DNA of 64,000 nt from Pseudoclavibacter sp. AY1F1 (GTDB lineage Bacteria > Actinomycetota > Actinomycetes > Actinomycetales > Microbacteriaceae): positions 186,001-250,000 of the forward strand of contig NZ_PSTQ01000003.1 of assembly GCF_002931075.1 (NCBI RefSeq), read 5' to 3'. Below are positions 44,866 to 53,803 of the stretch, piece after piece. Both the position numbers and the translations under genes were made by a program. Each line of letters opens with the position of its first letter. Position 1 is the stretch's first letter. The notes beneath the pieces were generated by a model, which did not search any database, had not been told where the DNA came from, and was given only the letters and a program-made list of their open reading frames with translations.

Positions 44866-45894
44866 GTGTCGGATTGGTCTGGAAACTACCCGTTTGAGAT
44901 TCTGGGCCTGCTCTATGCGCACGGGTGGATCGTGGCGGTGGTCATCGCTGCTGGTGTCCTGATCCTGGCAACACGGAACGCCAGTCGAGCGGCGATCGGG
45001 TCGACTTCGCCGCGGGAGCGCTCTGTGCTCGTCGTGCTCAGCGTTGGGTCCGCCGTGGTCTTTGCCGCACAGGAGATTGTTCGTGATCAAGCCGAGCTGC
45101 TGCTTGTGAGCTCGGATTGGACGACCAGATTCATCTGGTGGAAATACGTGGGGCCGGCGGCGGCCCTCGTGCTTGTCCTGATCGTTGGCGCGCTGCTGCT
45201 CCGGGGTGCGCGCCGAGACGTCGAGGTCCGAGTGCCACCCTTCGCTGCGCGTGGCTGGGCCAGCTTCACCGGCCGCGCACTGCTCGTTTGGGCCTGCGCA
45301 GGCCTGTCCCTGCTGATCCTGGTCGCACTTTTCGCGGGGGCAAATTCGTCGCAGGCGGCAGATGGACACTTCCGGCTGCTCATCCTGTCCGGCAACGCGC
45401 TGCACGGGAACTCGGTCGGATGGATGAGCGAGGGGACCGACTACTTTGGCTGGTCGTACAGCGGGCCGACCCTGGCAACAGCCGGGTTGGCAGCCCTCGC
45501 GTGTTGGTGCTTCCTCCGCGAGAATGCGTTGCGTCCGTATCGCAACCCATCGACGGTCGACGCAGAGGCCCGGCTGCGCGTTGTACTCGGTCGTTCGGTG
45601 TTGCTTCTCTTCATAGGAACCGTGCTCGTGACGACCGCGATCGTTCTCCGAGACATGGGCTACGCAGGGATTCCCCACGGAGGAATCCTCATGGAGGAAG
45701 GCTTCGTTCTGCCGATCGGGGGCGAGTTCGAGGCCCTGAGCCAAGTGCTGCTCGTCGTTTCCGCCCTCCTGCGGCCGATCGCTGTGACGCTTGTTCTGCT
45801 CGGAGGCAGCATCGGGTGGCTGCCAGAGCTGGTCGCGGGTCGGCGGCGTGCAGCACGCAGCTCCATTGAGTCGGTTGCAGGGGCCAGCAGGTGA
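44866..45894 (+). CDS. Polytopic membrane protein of unknown function
   Basis: Protein of 342 residues with about seven hydrophobic segments (around 15-35, 52-70, 94-112, 138-160, 195-212, 243-262, 290-320). No transporter, permease or enzyme motif is evident. A loop near 225 is charged. The GTG start follows GAGGGGG. Its stop overlaps the start of the YtrA-type regulator, which in other bacteria usually controls ABC transporters or membrane proteins under cell-wall stress. The gene is absent from families I can name. Confidence 0.75.
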   Translation: MSDWSGNYPFEILGLLYAHGWIVAVVIAAGVLILATRNASRAAIGSTSPRERSVLVVLSVGSAVVFAAQEIVRDQAELLLVSSDWTTRFIWWKYVGPAAALVLVLIVGALLLRGARRDVEVRVPPFAARGWASFTGRALLVWACAGLSLLILVALFAGANSSQAADGHFRLLILSGNALHGNSVGWMSEGTDYFGWSYSGPTLATAGLAALACWCFLRENALRPYRNPSTVDAEARLRVVLGRSVLLLFIGTVLVTTAIVLRDMGYAGIPHGGILMEEGFVLPIGGEFEALSQVLLVVSALLRPIAVTLVLLGGSIGWLPELVAGRRRAARSSIESVAGASR

Positions 45895-46271
45895 CCGGGA
45901 CCTCGGACCCAAAGGACTCGGCGGTGAACCCGTCCGCGGATGAGATTCGTTCGGCCGAGCAGATCTACACCTACTTCAAAGGGCTCATCGTTTCGGGCCG
46001 ACTGGGCGCAGGAGACAAGTTGCCCACGGTGCGCCAAACGGTCATCGACCTCGAGGTGGCGCTCGGGACGGCCGCGAAGGCGTACAAGCTGCTCGAGCAG
46101 GAAGGGCTCGTGGTCTCACGCGGGAGGGCGGGAACGCGAGTCGCCGAATCGGGTGCCCTGCTTCCGGGAGACGTCGCTGCGCAAGTTCGGGCGGCTGTGG
46201 CGAGTGCGAAGCGGCATGGAATTCCGCGCGAGGACGTCGCCAGTGCGCTTCGCGCATACTGGGACGCCTGA
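45891..46271 (+). CDS. GntR family regulator, YtrA subgroup
   Basis: Regulator of 126 residues with a winged helix (about 18-85; SGRLGAGDKLPTVRQTVIDL is the DNA-recognition part, then AAKAYKLLEQEGLVVSRGRAGTRV) and only a short C-terminal dimerisation region, as in the YtrA class. The GTG start overlaps the preceding gene by four bases. A palindrome of suitable kind lies at the operon promoter, suggesting autoregulation of the two-gene unit. Confidence 0.9.
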   Translation: MTGTSDPKDSAVNPSADEIRSAEQIYTYFKGLIVSGRLGAGDKLPTVRQTVIDLEVALGTAAKAYKLLEQEGLVVSRGRAGTRVAESGALLPGDVAAQVRAAVASAKRHGIPREDVASALRAYWDA

Positions 46272-46281
46272 CCAGGCCGGG

Positions 46282-47436
46282 CTACTCGGGAGCGCCGACC
46301 ACTACCTGGCCGTCTGCGGAGGAGACCGTGACGGTCACCGACTGGTCCTGTTCCGCGTAGGTGAACGTGCACTGGAACTCGGACCCCTGGTCAACCTTGA
46401 CCTGCTCGGGGCAGACGACGTCGCTCACCTCGACGAGCCCGAAGTCGTCTTGCAGCACGCGAGTGACCTCCGCCTGGAGCGGCTCCGCCGCGAGCACACT
46501 CCCATTGCTCTCGCCGATGAAGTATCCGCCGAGACCCGCGATGAGTGCCGCGGCGGGGATCGCGAGGATCAGGAGCAGACGCGAATTGCGCTTTGGTTTC
46601 CCGCCGCCGGCGCCGGCCATGCCGGGCGCCGCGCCGAACTCGGAGCCGGGAGCGCCGGGCGTGGGGTAGCCGGTCGGCTGCTGCTGGTACCCGAAGCCCT
46701 GCGTCGGCGGAACCCCGGTTGATGGAGCCCCGGTTGTTGGGCCGTATCCGGCTCCAGGTACGCCGTAGCCCGTGCTCGGAGTTGCATAGCCGGTGCTCGT
46801 CGCCGAAGGCACGCCGTAGCCGGTGTTGGTCGCCGAGGGCACGCCGTAGCCGGTCCCGGAGCCCGCGCCGGTGGGAGCGCCCGTGCCCGCACCGCCGGGA
46901 GGCGTGGCCGAAGCGCTCGAGAACCCGGGCTGTGAATACTGCTGGCCGGTTTGTGGATACTGCTGACCGGCCGGCGGATACTGCTGACCTGGCCGGCCCT
47001 GCCGGCTGTCCTCGGCGGCGTGGCCAAGCTGGCCCGGCCGCACCGCGCTGGGGGCGCCGAATTGGCCGTGCTGTCCTGGACCGTACGAGTCGTGCTGATT
47101 CTGTTGCGGCTGCTGCCCGTACTGCCCCTGCTGCTGGTTCTGACCCTGCTGTTGGTTCTGACCCTGCTGCCCGTGCTGCCCCTGCTGTGGGTTCTGACCC
47201 TGCTGTGGGTTTTGGGCGTTGGGCGCCCCGTGCCCGGTTGCGGCGTCCTGCCCGTTCGGCCGACCCTGCCGAGGCTCCTGGGCCCGAGGCTCCTGGGCGC
47301 GAGGGCCCTGTTGGTTGCTGGGGCCCTGCTGGGTGCGGGGGTCCTGCTGGGTGCGCGGGTCCTGCTGGTTCCGAGGGTCGTTCGGGTTGCGTGGGTCGTA
47401 CGGCCTCTGCGGGCCACCCTGCGGTGGGAAGGTCAT
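46282..47436 (-). CDS. DUF4333 protein with long low-complexity N-terminus
   Basis: Protein of 384 residues. Residues 1-135 are Gln/Pro/Asn/Arg-rich with repeats (DPRTQQ, QQGQN), and 135-270 are Gly/Ala/Thr/Tyr/Pro-rich with repeats of TGYGVPSA. One membrane segment (about 285-305) leads to a C-terminal DUF4333 domain (EPLQAEVTRVLQDDFG, two Cys in CPEQ and FQCTF that may form a disulfide). The disordered part is cytoplasmic and the DUF4333 domain outside. It is last in an operon with a lipoprotein and a protease. Function unknown, presumably envelope-related. Confidence 0.88.
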   Translation of the reverse strand: MTFPPQGGPQRPYDPRNPNDPRNQQDPRTQQDPRTQQGPSNQQGPRAQEPRAQEPRQGRPNGQDAATGHGAPNAQNPQQGQNPQQGQHGQQGQNQQQGQNQQQGQYGQQPQQNQHDSYGPGQHGQFGAPSAVRPGQLGHAAEDSRQGRPGQQYPPAGQQYPQTGQQYSQPGFSSASATPPGGAGTGAPTGAGSGTGYGVPSATNTGYGVPSATSTGYATPSTGYGVPGAGYGPTTGAPSTGVPPTQGFGYQQQPTGYPTPGAPGSEFGAAPGMAGAGGGKPKRNSRLLLILAIPAAALIAGLGGYFIGESNGSVLAAEPLQAEVTRVLQDDFGLVEVSDVVCPEQVKVDQGSEFQCTFTYAEQDQSVTVTVSSADGQVVVGAPE

Positions 47437-47487
47437 CGTGCTGCCTCCAGCTTGCTTGCTGCTGCGTTCATGAGCTCGGGCCGGCGC

Positions 47488-48393
47488 CTAGCCGGTCCTC
47501 GCGTTCCCGATGGCATCCCAGAACGCGCTCGCCTGGTCTGAGGTGACGTTCGTCACGTACTGCGGCGCGAGCGACGCAGGGTCGTCCGGCAGGTCGTCTG
47601 CCGTCGGCGTGCCGGTGATCTCGAAGCCGAACTGCACCTCGACATCGAGCGAGGCCGCATCCATCGTGCCGTTGACCTCGATCTTCTGGATGATGCCGTC
47701 GGTGCCAACCCACACGTGCAGGGGGAGGAGCGTGCCGAGCTCGTCCTCGGTGAGCTGCGATCGCAGGTCGTCGCCGAGCGTGTACAGGCCCGCTTCCTCG
47801 AGCGAATCGAAGGTGACGGCCGACGTGAAGTGCTTGCTGCCGTCGGCCGAGACCTCGAGCTTCTCGGGCAGCTCCTCGCCCTTCGTCTCCTTCGACAGCT
47901 TCCACGCCTCGACGAGGTTGCACATGAAGACGACCGTGCCGAGGATGCACGTGCGCTGCGGGTCGCCAGACCGGTCGAGGTCGCCCATCGGGAGTCGGGC
48001 CCACGGTGTCGAGACGACCGTCGTGTAGGCGCTGCCAAAGAGGTAGTACGTGTAGCCGCTGCCCGCCATGTGCACTTCGTCGATCGACATGCCTGGCTCG
48101 GCAGTCGACTCCTTCGTGACGTAGGAAGCGCCGACCACGGTTGTCTCGTGCTGCGTGCTCAGGGTTGCCCCGGTCGAGGCCTTGCCATGCGTGTAGGCGG
48201 TCGCCGAGAAGTTCTCCACCCCGGCGAGGCCCTCGACGAGGGAGTCGCCGAGCAGCTCCGCGCCTGTGTCTGCGTGGTACTCGAGCTTCGCCTCGTGGTT
48301 GGCGACGGCCGTCGGAGTGGTCGCCGCGCATCCCGTGAGCACAAGGCCGACGAGCAGGGCTGTCGCTCCCGCGATCAGTCGCCGAGTGCGCAT
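47488..48393 (-). CDS. Lipoprotein, LppX/LprG-like fold possible
   Basis: Protein of 301 residues with the lipobox LVLTGC (Cys22). The mature domain of about 270 residues has regular beta-strand-like periodicity, two Cys in RTCILGTVVFMC, and motifs such as DGIIQKIEVNGT, which recall the curved-sheet lipoproteins LppX/LprG that carry lipids. The resemblance is weak. The ATG shares one base with the stop of the protease gene (TGATG), so they are translationally coupled. Confidence 0.75.
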   Translation of the reverse strand: MRTRRLIAGATALLVGLVLTGCAATTPTAVANHEAKLEYHADTGAELLGDSLVEGLAGVENFSATAYTHGKASTGATLSTQHETTVVGASYVTKESTAEPGMSIDEVHMAGSGYTYYLFGSAYTTVVSTPWARLPMGDLDRSGDPQRTCILGTVVFMCNLVEAWKLSKETKGEELPEKLEVSADGSKHFTSAVTFDSLEEAGLYTLGDDLRSQLTEDELGTLLPLHVWVGTDGIIQKIEVNGTMDAASLDVEVQFGFEITGTPTADDLPDDPASLAPQYVTNVTSDQASAFWDAIGNARTG

Positions 48394-49475
48394 CAGGACC
48401 CCCCGAGCTCGTTGTACAGCGAGAGCGCGGTCTGCCCGAGCACCGAACCCTCCCATCGGAACGGCGGGTTCGCCGAAGAGAGGACCGTCGACGAGGTGGC
48501 GGCGACGTAGCCGGCGCCGACCCCCTTGTCGTAGTAGACCAGCCATGCCCCGCCCGATCCGCCTGGAGTCATGCTGCACATGTGCGTGTACCCGCCCGCG
48601 GAGCCTTCCTTCCACTGACTGGAGGCGCACATGTACTCCTCCGAGCCGTCGTACGGGCTGGCGCTCGGGTAGCCGACCTGCGTGATCGCCTTCGCAGGGA
48701 CCCCGAATGCGATGCCTTGACCGCCCGTCACATCTTGGATGCGCTGCCCGTCTTTCTCTTCCATGACGAGGAACGCGAAGTCGTTGTTCCAGCCGTCGCC
48801 GTACACGCCCTGGTCGCCGTAGTTGGCGTTGTCGAGGAAGTGCTGAGGGATGCTGTAGTCGGTCGCCGCCCAGCGCCCGTAGGGCTGTTCGGCCCCGTCT
48901 CCTCGGTCACCCGGGATGAAGACGACGTTGGTCGCGACGGCCTTATTGCTCTCAAAATCGACGAGGCAGTGCGCTGCCGTGACGACGATGTTCCGCTCGC
49001 CCGAGTTCACGACAGTGGCCGAGCAGACGGCGAGTCCACTCGCGAACGACATGTAGAGGCGGCCGAACGTGGATGCGCCGAGACCAGCCCGGTCGAACGG
49101 CACCGCCTCAGAGACGTCTCCGTACCCGTTGGCCGACTCGGCCGCAGGGACTGCGGTGGTCGGGGCGACAAACGCGCCCGTCGCGGGGTCGCCGACGCCG
49201 ACGGTGATCCCGTTGTCTGGCGAGGTGTAGTCGAAGCCCTCGGCGTTCTTGAACATGTCGGGGTCTGACCAGAAGTCGTGAGATTCCTGCGGGGAGGACT
49301 CGAACGAGTCGCGCAGGCTGACCGTGCCGCCCTCGATGGGCGCGTCGACGGCGTCGTACCCGTTGGCCGACGGGACGGCCGTCGCGCTCACCGAGCATCC
49401 GGCAAGCAGAACAACTGCGGCAAGCGCTCCGATGCTCGCGAGCAGAGCCCGCGGTCGGCGGCGGTGTCGAGTCAT
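48393..49475 (-). CDS. Trypsin-like (S1) serine protease lipoprotein
   Basis: Protein of 360 residues with a lipobox (LLAGC, Cys27). The protease domain begins near 130. The catalytic triad is His169 (VVTAAHC), Asp232 (NNDFAFLV) and Ser307 (TPGGSGGAW). About 110 Asn/Asp/Gly-rich residues separate the anchor from the protease and contain a repeated SANGYDAV/SANGYGDV motif. It is exposed on the outer face of the membrane and may process secreted or envelope proteins, perhaps the co-encoded lipoprotein. First gene of a three-gene operon. Confidence 0.9.
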   Translation of the reverse strand: MTRHRRRPRALLASIGALAAVVLLAGCSVSATAVPSANGYDAVDAPIEGGTVSLRDSFESSPQESHDFWSDPDMFKNAEGFDYTSPDNGITVGVGDPATGAFVAPTTAVPAAESANGYGDVSEAVPFDRAGLGASTFGRLYMSFASGLAVCSATVVNSGERNIVVTAAHCLVDFESNKAVATNVVFIPGDRGDGAEQPYGRWAATDYSIPQHFLDNANYGDQGVYGDGWNNDFAFLVMEEKDGQRIQDVTGGQGIAFGVPAKAITQVGYPSASPYDGSEEYMCASSQWKEGSAGGYTHMCSMTPGGSGGAWLVYYDKGVGAGYVAATSSTVLSSANPPFRWEGSVLGQTALSLYNELGGS

Positions 49476-49570
49476 GGGTTCTCCTTCGGCACGCTGGGTA
49501 TGCCGTGTGTTGTCATGCTACGCAGGGCCACCGACAGTCCAGCCGCGAACTGGCCGAAAACCCAGGTGAA

Positions 49571-49632
49571 GGGGAGTTCTCCCCTGGTCGTCGACGAGGA
49601 GGCCCCGGGAGTCCCGGGAGGCCCCGGGGCGT
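49571..49632. other. GC-rich hairpins before the LLM oxidoreductase gene
   Basis: GGGGAG-TT-CTCCCC (49571-49584) and a run built from GGCCCCGGGA/TCCCGGGAGG (about 49600-49632) can fold into nested stems. They lie between divergent genes, so they may shape a leader or simply be repeat-derived. The rest of the 224-base gap shows nothing clear. Confidence 0.5.
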
Positions 49633-49699
49633 CAAGGGACAGCCCAGGGACGGCAAGGGGCAGAGGAATAGGGATGCTCGGGTGCGCGTTGCCTCTGCC

Positions 49700-50773
49700 A
49701 TGTCAGGAACGCCCAAGCTCTCCGTGCTCGACCTCATCCCGGTCGCCGAGGGGCAATCGAGTGCCGATGCTGTCGCCGCCTCGCGACTATTGGTGCAGCG
49801 CGCAGACGAGCTCGGGTTCCACCGGTACTGGGTCGCCGAGCATCACAACACTGAGCTGGTCGCGTCGACAACACCGCCCGTGCTGCTCGCAGCGCTCGGG
49901 GCCGGGACGAAGCGCATCCGCCTCGGCTCTGGGGGCGTGATGCTCCCGAACCACGCGCCATTTGTCGTGGCCGAGCAGTTCGCGGCGCTCGAAGCCCTGT
50001 ATCCCGGGCGCATCGACCTCGGGCTCGGGCGCGCCCCGGGCACCGACCCCTTCACTTCCGCCGCGCTGCGCCGCGACCTGTCACGAGACCGCGTCGACGA
50101 GTTCCCGAACGACGTGCTCGAGCTCATGGGCTTCCTCGGCGACGTGCGTGCCGAGCACGACCGGGAGGTGCTTGCTCGCCTGCGGGCGACACCCCACGCG
50201 GCGACGCACCCGCAGATCTGGCTGCTCGGCTCGAGCCTCTACGGGGCCGAGCTCGCGGCGGCCTTCGGCCTGCCCTACACGTTTGCGCACCACTTCGCGA
50301 TGCACGCCGACCCGAAGGCCGCCGCCGACCACTACCGCGAGCACTTCGTGCCGTCTCCGGTGCTGGCAGAGCCGCACTTCATGGTGTCGGTTTCCGCGAT
50401 CTCCGCTGACACCGTCGAGGAAGCCACGCGCCTCGCGCTCCCGAGCCGCGCCGCGATGCACCAGATCCGCTTCGGGAGGCCCACGCGTGTCTTCACCCCA
50501 GACGGGGCCGCCGCGTACGCCGCGCGCATGCAGGACCGCTCGCTGTACGACGCGACAACCGGCACGCAGCTCGTTGGAACCCCTGAGATGGTGGCGGATG
50601 GCATCGACCGGCTCGTCGCGCGGACGGGCGCCGACGAGGTGCTCCTCGCCGCGACGACGCACGACGTCGAGGTGCGCGTTCGAACGATCGAGGCGCTCGC
50701 AGAGCTGCGCGACCCCGCAGCCTGGCAGCCGCGTGACACGGCGAGCCGGGAGCCGCACGACTCAGCTATCTGA
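49700..50773 (+). CDS. LLM class flavin-dependent oxidoreductase
   Basis: Luciferase-like monooxygenase of 357 residues (TIM barrel). LSVLDLIPVAEGQSSADAV at the start and YWVAEHHN near residue 40, then GSGGVMLPNHAP and IDLGLGRAPGTDP, mark the MsnO8 subgroup that uses FMN or F420. Substrate unknown. ATG 49700 is chosen; GTG 49682 in the same frame is possible. The C-terminal 25 residues are Arg/Asp/Glu-rich. Followed 42 bases later by the methyltransferase gene. Confidence 0.88.
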   Translation: MSGTPKLSVLDLIPVAEGQSSADAVAASRLLVQRADELGFHRYWVAEHHNTELVASTTPPVLLAALGAGTKRIRLGSGGVMLPNHAPFVVAEQFAALEALYPGRIDLGLGRAPGTDPFTSAALRRDLSRDRVDEFPNDVLELMGFLGDVRAEHDREVLARLRATPHAATHPQIWLLGSSLYGAELAAAFGLPYTFAHHFAMHADPKAAADHYREHFVPSPVLAEPHFMVSVSAISADTVEEATRLALPSRAAMHQIRFGRPTRVFTPDGAAAYAARMQDRSLYDATTGTQLVGTPEMVADGIDRLVARTGADEVLLAATTHDVEVRVRTIEALAELRDPAAWQPRDTASREPHDSAI

Positions 50774-50815
50774 GAGCCGCACCCGAGTGTCGGTGCGCAT
50801 CCGCATAATTGACGA

Positions 50816-52507
50816 GTGACTTCCCACGCGCGCCATGCCAGCTCCACCCCAGCAGAAAATGCCTCCGCTCCGGACGGCTTCACGTTCGACGACCCGAGCG
50901 ACGCCCCAGACAGCACCGACGAGGCGCTCCTCCGCGCGCTCGCTGTGACCTTCGCCGAGGTCGGCTTCACGGTCGACGGCGTCGAATCGCGCCTGGGTGC
51001 TGAGGCCGCGGATGCGCTGCACCGAGACCTGCTCGAGCCGGCATCGTTCGCTCTGTCGCGTGAGCCTGACGATGCCCTTGCCGCGCTCATCCGCCTGTTC
51101 GTGCTGGCCGAGCCGGTCGAGGCCGGCGACGTGCCCGCCCTCGAGGAACTGCTCGCGGCCCGGCTCGTCGAGCGCCGCCCACGTACGGCGGCGGAGGCCA
51201 CTGGCGACAGCAGGACCGAGCAGCTCGCTGACGAGCTTGTGACGGCGCTTGTCGACGTGCGCCCGTACGCAAGCGAAGGGGTGAACGGCAGCGTCGAGAT
51301 GTGGGTCGCCTCCGACCTGGGCGGCGTCCAGCTCGGGCGAGACCAGCCGCTGCGCCGCGACCACGTCGTCGGCATCGGGCCAGCGACGACCCTGCTCGCG
51401 CAACTCACGCCCCGCGAGCCCGTCGCGCGTGCCCTCGACCTCGGCGTCGGCATGGGCGTGCAAACCATGCACCTGCTCGCGCACACGCGCCACGTCGTCG
51501 CAACCGACATCTCGGAGCGCGCCCTCGCGTTCGCGAAGTTCAACCTGCTGCTCAATGCCGCGGCCCTCGGCATCGCGCCCGGCGGCCTCGATGACCGCGT
51601 GAGCCTGCGCCTCGGCAACATGCTCGAGCCGGTGGCCGGCGAGCAGTTCGACCTGTTCGTCTCCAACCCGCCGTTTGTCATCACACCCCGCCGCGAGGGT
51701 GAGGAAGGCAGCGACCAGTACACGTACCGCGACGGCGGCAAGCCAGGCGACAGCATCGTCGAAGGCCTTGTGCGCGAGCTCGGCACAGTGCTCGCCCCGG
51801 GCGGCGTCGCGTGCATGCTCGGCAACTGGGAGGTGCGCGAGGGCGACGCCAACTGGCACGCGCGCCTCGAGACGTGGCCGGCGAGCGACGTCGACCTGTG
51901 GGTCGTGCAACGCGAGGACGCGACGCCCGTCGAGTACGCCGACATGTGGTTGAAGGATGCGGCCGAGAACGCTGAGCTCTCGAGCTGGCAGCACGCGTTC
52001 CGCCGCTATCTGCAGGACTTCGCGAGCCGCGACGTCGAGCGCATCGGCATGGGCATGTTCTTCCTCCGCCGCACCCACGAGGGCGCGGTCGGCGGTCCGC
52101 TTCGCCGCTTCGAGCACCTCACGCACGCGCTCGGGCACCCGCTCGCCGAGCACATCCGCGATGGCTTCGAGGCCATCACCTGGCTGCGCGGTGTCGACGA
52201 CGCCGAGCTCTTCGACGAACCGCTTGTCGTCGCCGGCGACGTCACCGAGGAGCGCCACTCGCGCCCGGGCGACGAAGACCCGAGCATCATCATGCTCCGC
52301 CAGGGCGCCGGGTTCCGTCGCACGATGTCGATGTCGACCGAGCTCACGGGCTTCGTGTCGGTGTGCGACGGCGAGCTCGTCGGCTCTCAGATCGTCACCG
52401 CCATCGCCTCGCTCGTCGACGTCGAAGAAGAGGCGCTGCGCAAGAGCCTCGTCCCTGACGTGCGAGAGCTCGTCGCGCTCGGCTTCCTCGAGCCGCGCTG
52501 GCGGTAG
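50816..52507 (+). CDS. Class I SAM-dependent methyltransferase (HemK-like core)
   Basis: Protein of 563 residues. The middle carries a Rossmann methyltransferase core: ALDLGVGMGVQTMHLL for SAM binding, and NPPF at 284-287, the motif of N5-glutamine and N6-adenine methyltransferases. The N-terminal 170 residues and C-terminal 200 residues are specific to a large actinobacterial subgroup of unknown substrate. CATAAT (50804-50809) ends six bases before the GTG, suggesting a leaderless mRNA. The next gene begins six bases after its stop, so they share a transcript. Confidence 0.85.
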   Translation: MTSHARHASSTPAENASAPDGFTFDDPSDAPDSTDEALLRALAVTFAEVGFTVDGVESRLGAEAADALHRDLLEPASFALSREPDDALAALIRLFVLAEPVEAGDVPALEELLAARLVERRPRTAAEATGDSRTEQLADELVTALVDVRPYASEGVNGSVEMWVASDLGGVQLGRDQPLRRDHVVGIGPATTLLAQLTPREPVARALDLGVGMGVQTMHLLAHTRHVVATDISERALAFAKFNLLLNAAALGIAPGGLDDRVSLRLGNMLEPVAGEQFDLFVSNPPFVITPRREGEEGSDQYTYRDGGKPGDSIVEGLVRELGTVLAPGGVACMLGNWEVREGDANWHARLETWPASDVDLWVVQREDATPVEYADMWLKDAAENAELSSWQHAFRRYLQDFASRDVERIGMGMFFLRRTHEGAVGGPLRRFEHLTHALGHPLAEHIRDGFEAITWLRGVDDAELFDEPLVVAGDVTEERHSRPGDEDPSIIMLRQGAGFRRTMSMSTELTGFVSVCDGELVGSQIVTAIASLVDVEEEALRKSLVPDVRELVALGFLEPRWR

Positions 52508-52513
52508 GGCACC

Positions 52514-53803
52514 ATGAGTCCGGCAGGTCGAATCGCCCCGCTCGATGGGGTCCGAGTGCTTGAGCTCGGCAACTTCATCGCGGCGCCAACTGCCGGGCGG
52601 ATGCTCGCCGACTTCGGCGCTGAGGTCATCAAAGTCGAGCGACCGGGAACAGGAGACGAGCTGCGTTCCTGGCGCCTGCATCCTGGCTCGACGACGTCGA
52701 TGCTCTTCCACACGATCAACCGCAACAAGAAGTCGATCACCCTCGACCTCCGCACGGAGGAGGGGAGGGACGCGGTGCGAGCGCTCGCGGCGGACTGCGA
52801 CGTGATCCTCGAGAACTTCAGACCAGGCACGATCGAGCGCTGGGGCATCGGGCCGGACGTGCTCAACTCGATCAACCCGGAGATCGTGATCGGACGCATC
52901 TCCGCGTTCGGCCAGACGGGTCCGCTCTCGAGCAGACCGGGGTTTGCCGCCGTGGCCGAAGCGATGGGCGGATTCAGGAACCTGGTCGGTGATCCTGACC
53001 GCGCTCCCGTGCGTGTCGGCGTCTCGATCGGCGACTCCATCGCCGGCGTGTACGCCGCCTACGGCGTCATGATGGCGATGTTCCAGCGCGAGCAGCGCCG
53101 AGGTGCTGGCGTCGAGCCGTCGCCGCTCGAGGAACGAGTCATCGACGTCGCCCTCAACGAGGCCATGTTCTCGATGATGGAGTCGCTCATCCCCGACTAC
53201 CAGGCTCACGGCGTCGTGCGCGAGCGCGTCGGCGGCCGCATGGAGGGCATAGCCCCCACCAACGCGTACGTGTGCGCCAACGGGAAGAGCGTGGTGATCG
53301 CCGGCAACGCGGATGCCATCTTCCATCGGCTCATGGTCATCATCGGCCGGTCGGACCTCGCGGACGATGCGGGTCTCGCGACGAACAACCTCCGCTGGGA
53401 GCGGCGCGACGAACTCGACGCGGCGATCGGCGCGTGGACGGCGACACTCTCCGCCGACGAGGTGCTCGACGTCCTCGACGAGGCCGGAGTCCCATCCGGC
53501 CCCATCTACACGGCCGCCGACATCAGCGAGAGCCCTCAGTACGCGGCCCGCGACATGATCCAGAAGTTCGACGTCACCGACGGAGAACAGACCATCGAAG
53601 GCGTCGGCTTCCCCGGCATCGTGCCCGTACTTGGCGCCTCCTCTCTCCCGATCCGCTCGCTTGCGCCGGAGCTCGGCCAGGACACGGCCGCCGTGCTCGC
53701 CGCGTACCTCGGTCAGGCTTCCCACGCGAGTGCGTCGAGCGCCTCGAGTGCCTCGAACGCCTCCGGCGATGACAACGACGATGAAGGAGTTGGAACACGA
53801 TGA
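52514..53803 (+). CDS. CaiB/BaiF family CoA transferase
   Basis: Class III CoA transferase of 429 residues. LDGVRVLELGNFIAAPTAGRM opens the protein and Asp174 (SIGDSIAGVY) is the catalytic aspartate. The pair with a HMG-CoA-lyase-type enzyme behind it suggests that it activates a branched dicarboxylic or 3-hydroxy acid, such as 3-hydroxy-3-methylglutarate or citramalate; inference from gene order. The last 30 residues are low-complexity Ser/Ala/Asn. It overlaps the lyase start by four bases. Confidence 0.88.
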   Translation: MSPAGRIAPLDGVRVLELGNFIAAPTAGRMLADFGAEVIKVERPGTGDELRSWRLHPGSTTSMLFHTINRNKKSITLDLRTEEGRDAVRALAADCDVILENFRPGTIERWGIGPDVLNSINPEIVIGRISAFGQTGPLSSRPGFAAVAEAMGGFRNLVGDPDRAPVRVGVSIGDSIAGVYAAYGVMMAMFQREQRRGAGVEPSPLEERVIDVALNEAMFSMMESLIPDYQAHGVVRERVGGRMEGIAPTNAYVCANGKSVVIAGNADAIFHRLMVIIGRSDLADDAGLATNNLRWERRDELDAAIGAWTATLSADEVLDVLDEAGVPSGPIYTAADISESPQYAARDMIQKFDVTDGEQTIEGVGFPGIVPVLGASSLPIRSLAPELGQDTAAVLAAYLGQASHASASSASSASNASGDDNDDEGVGTR

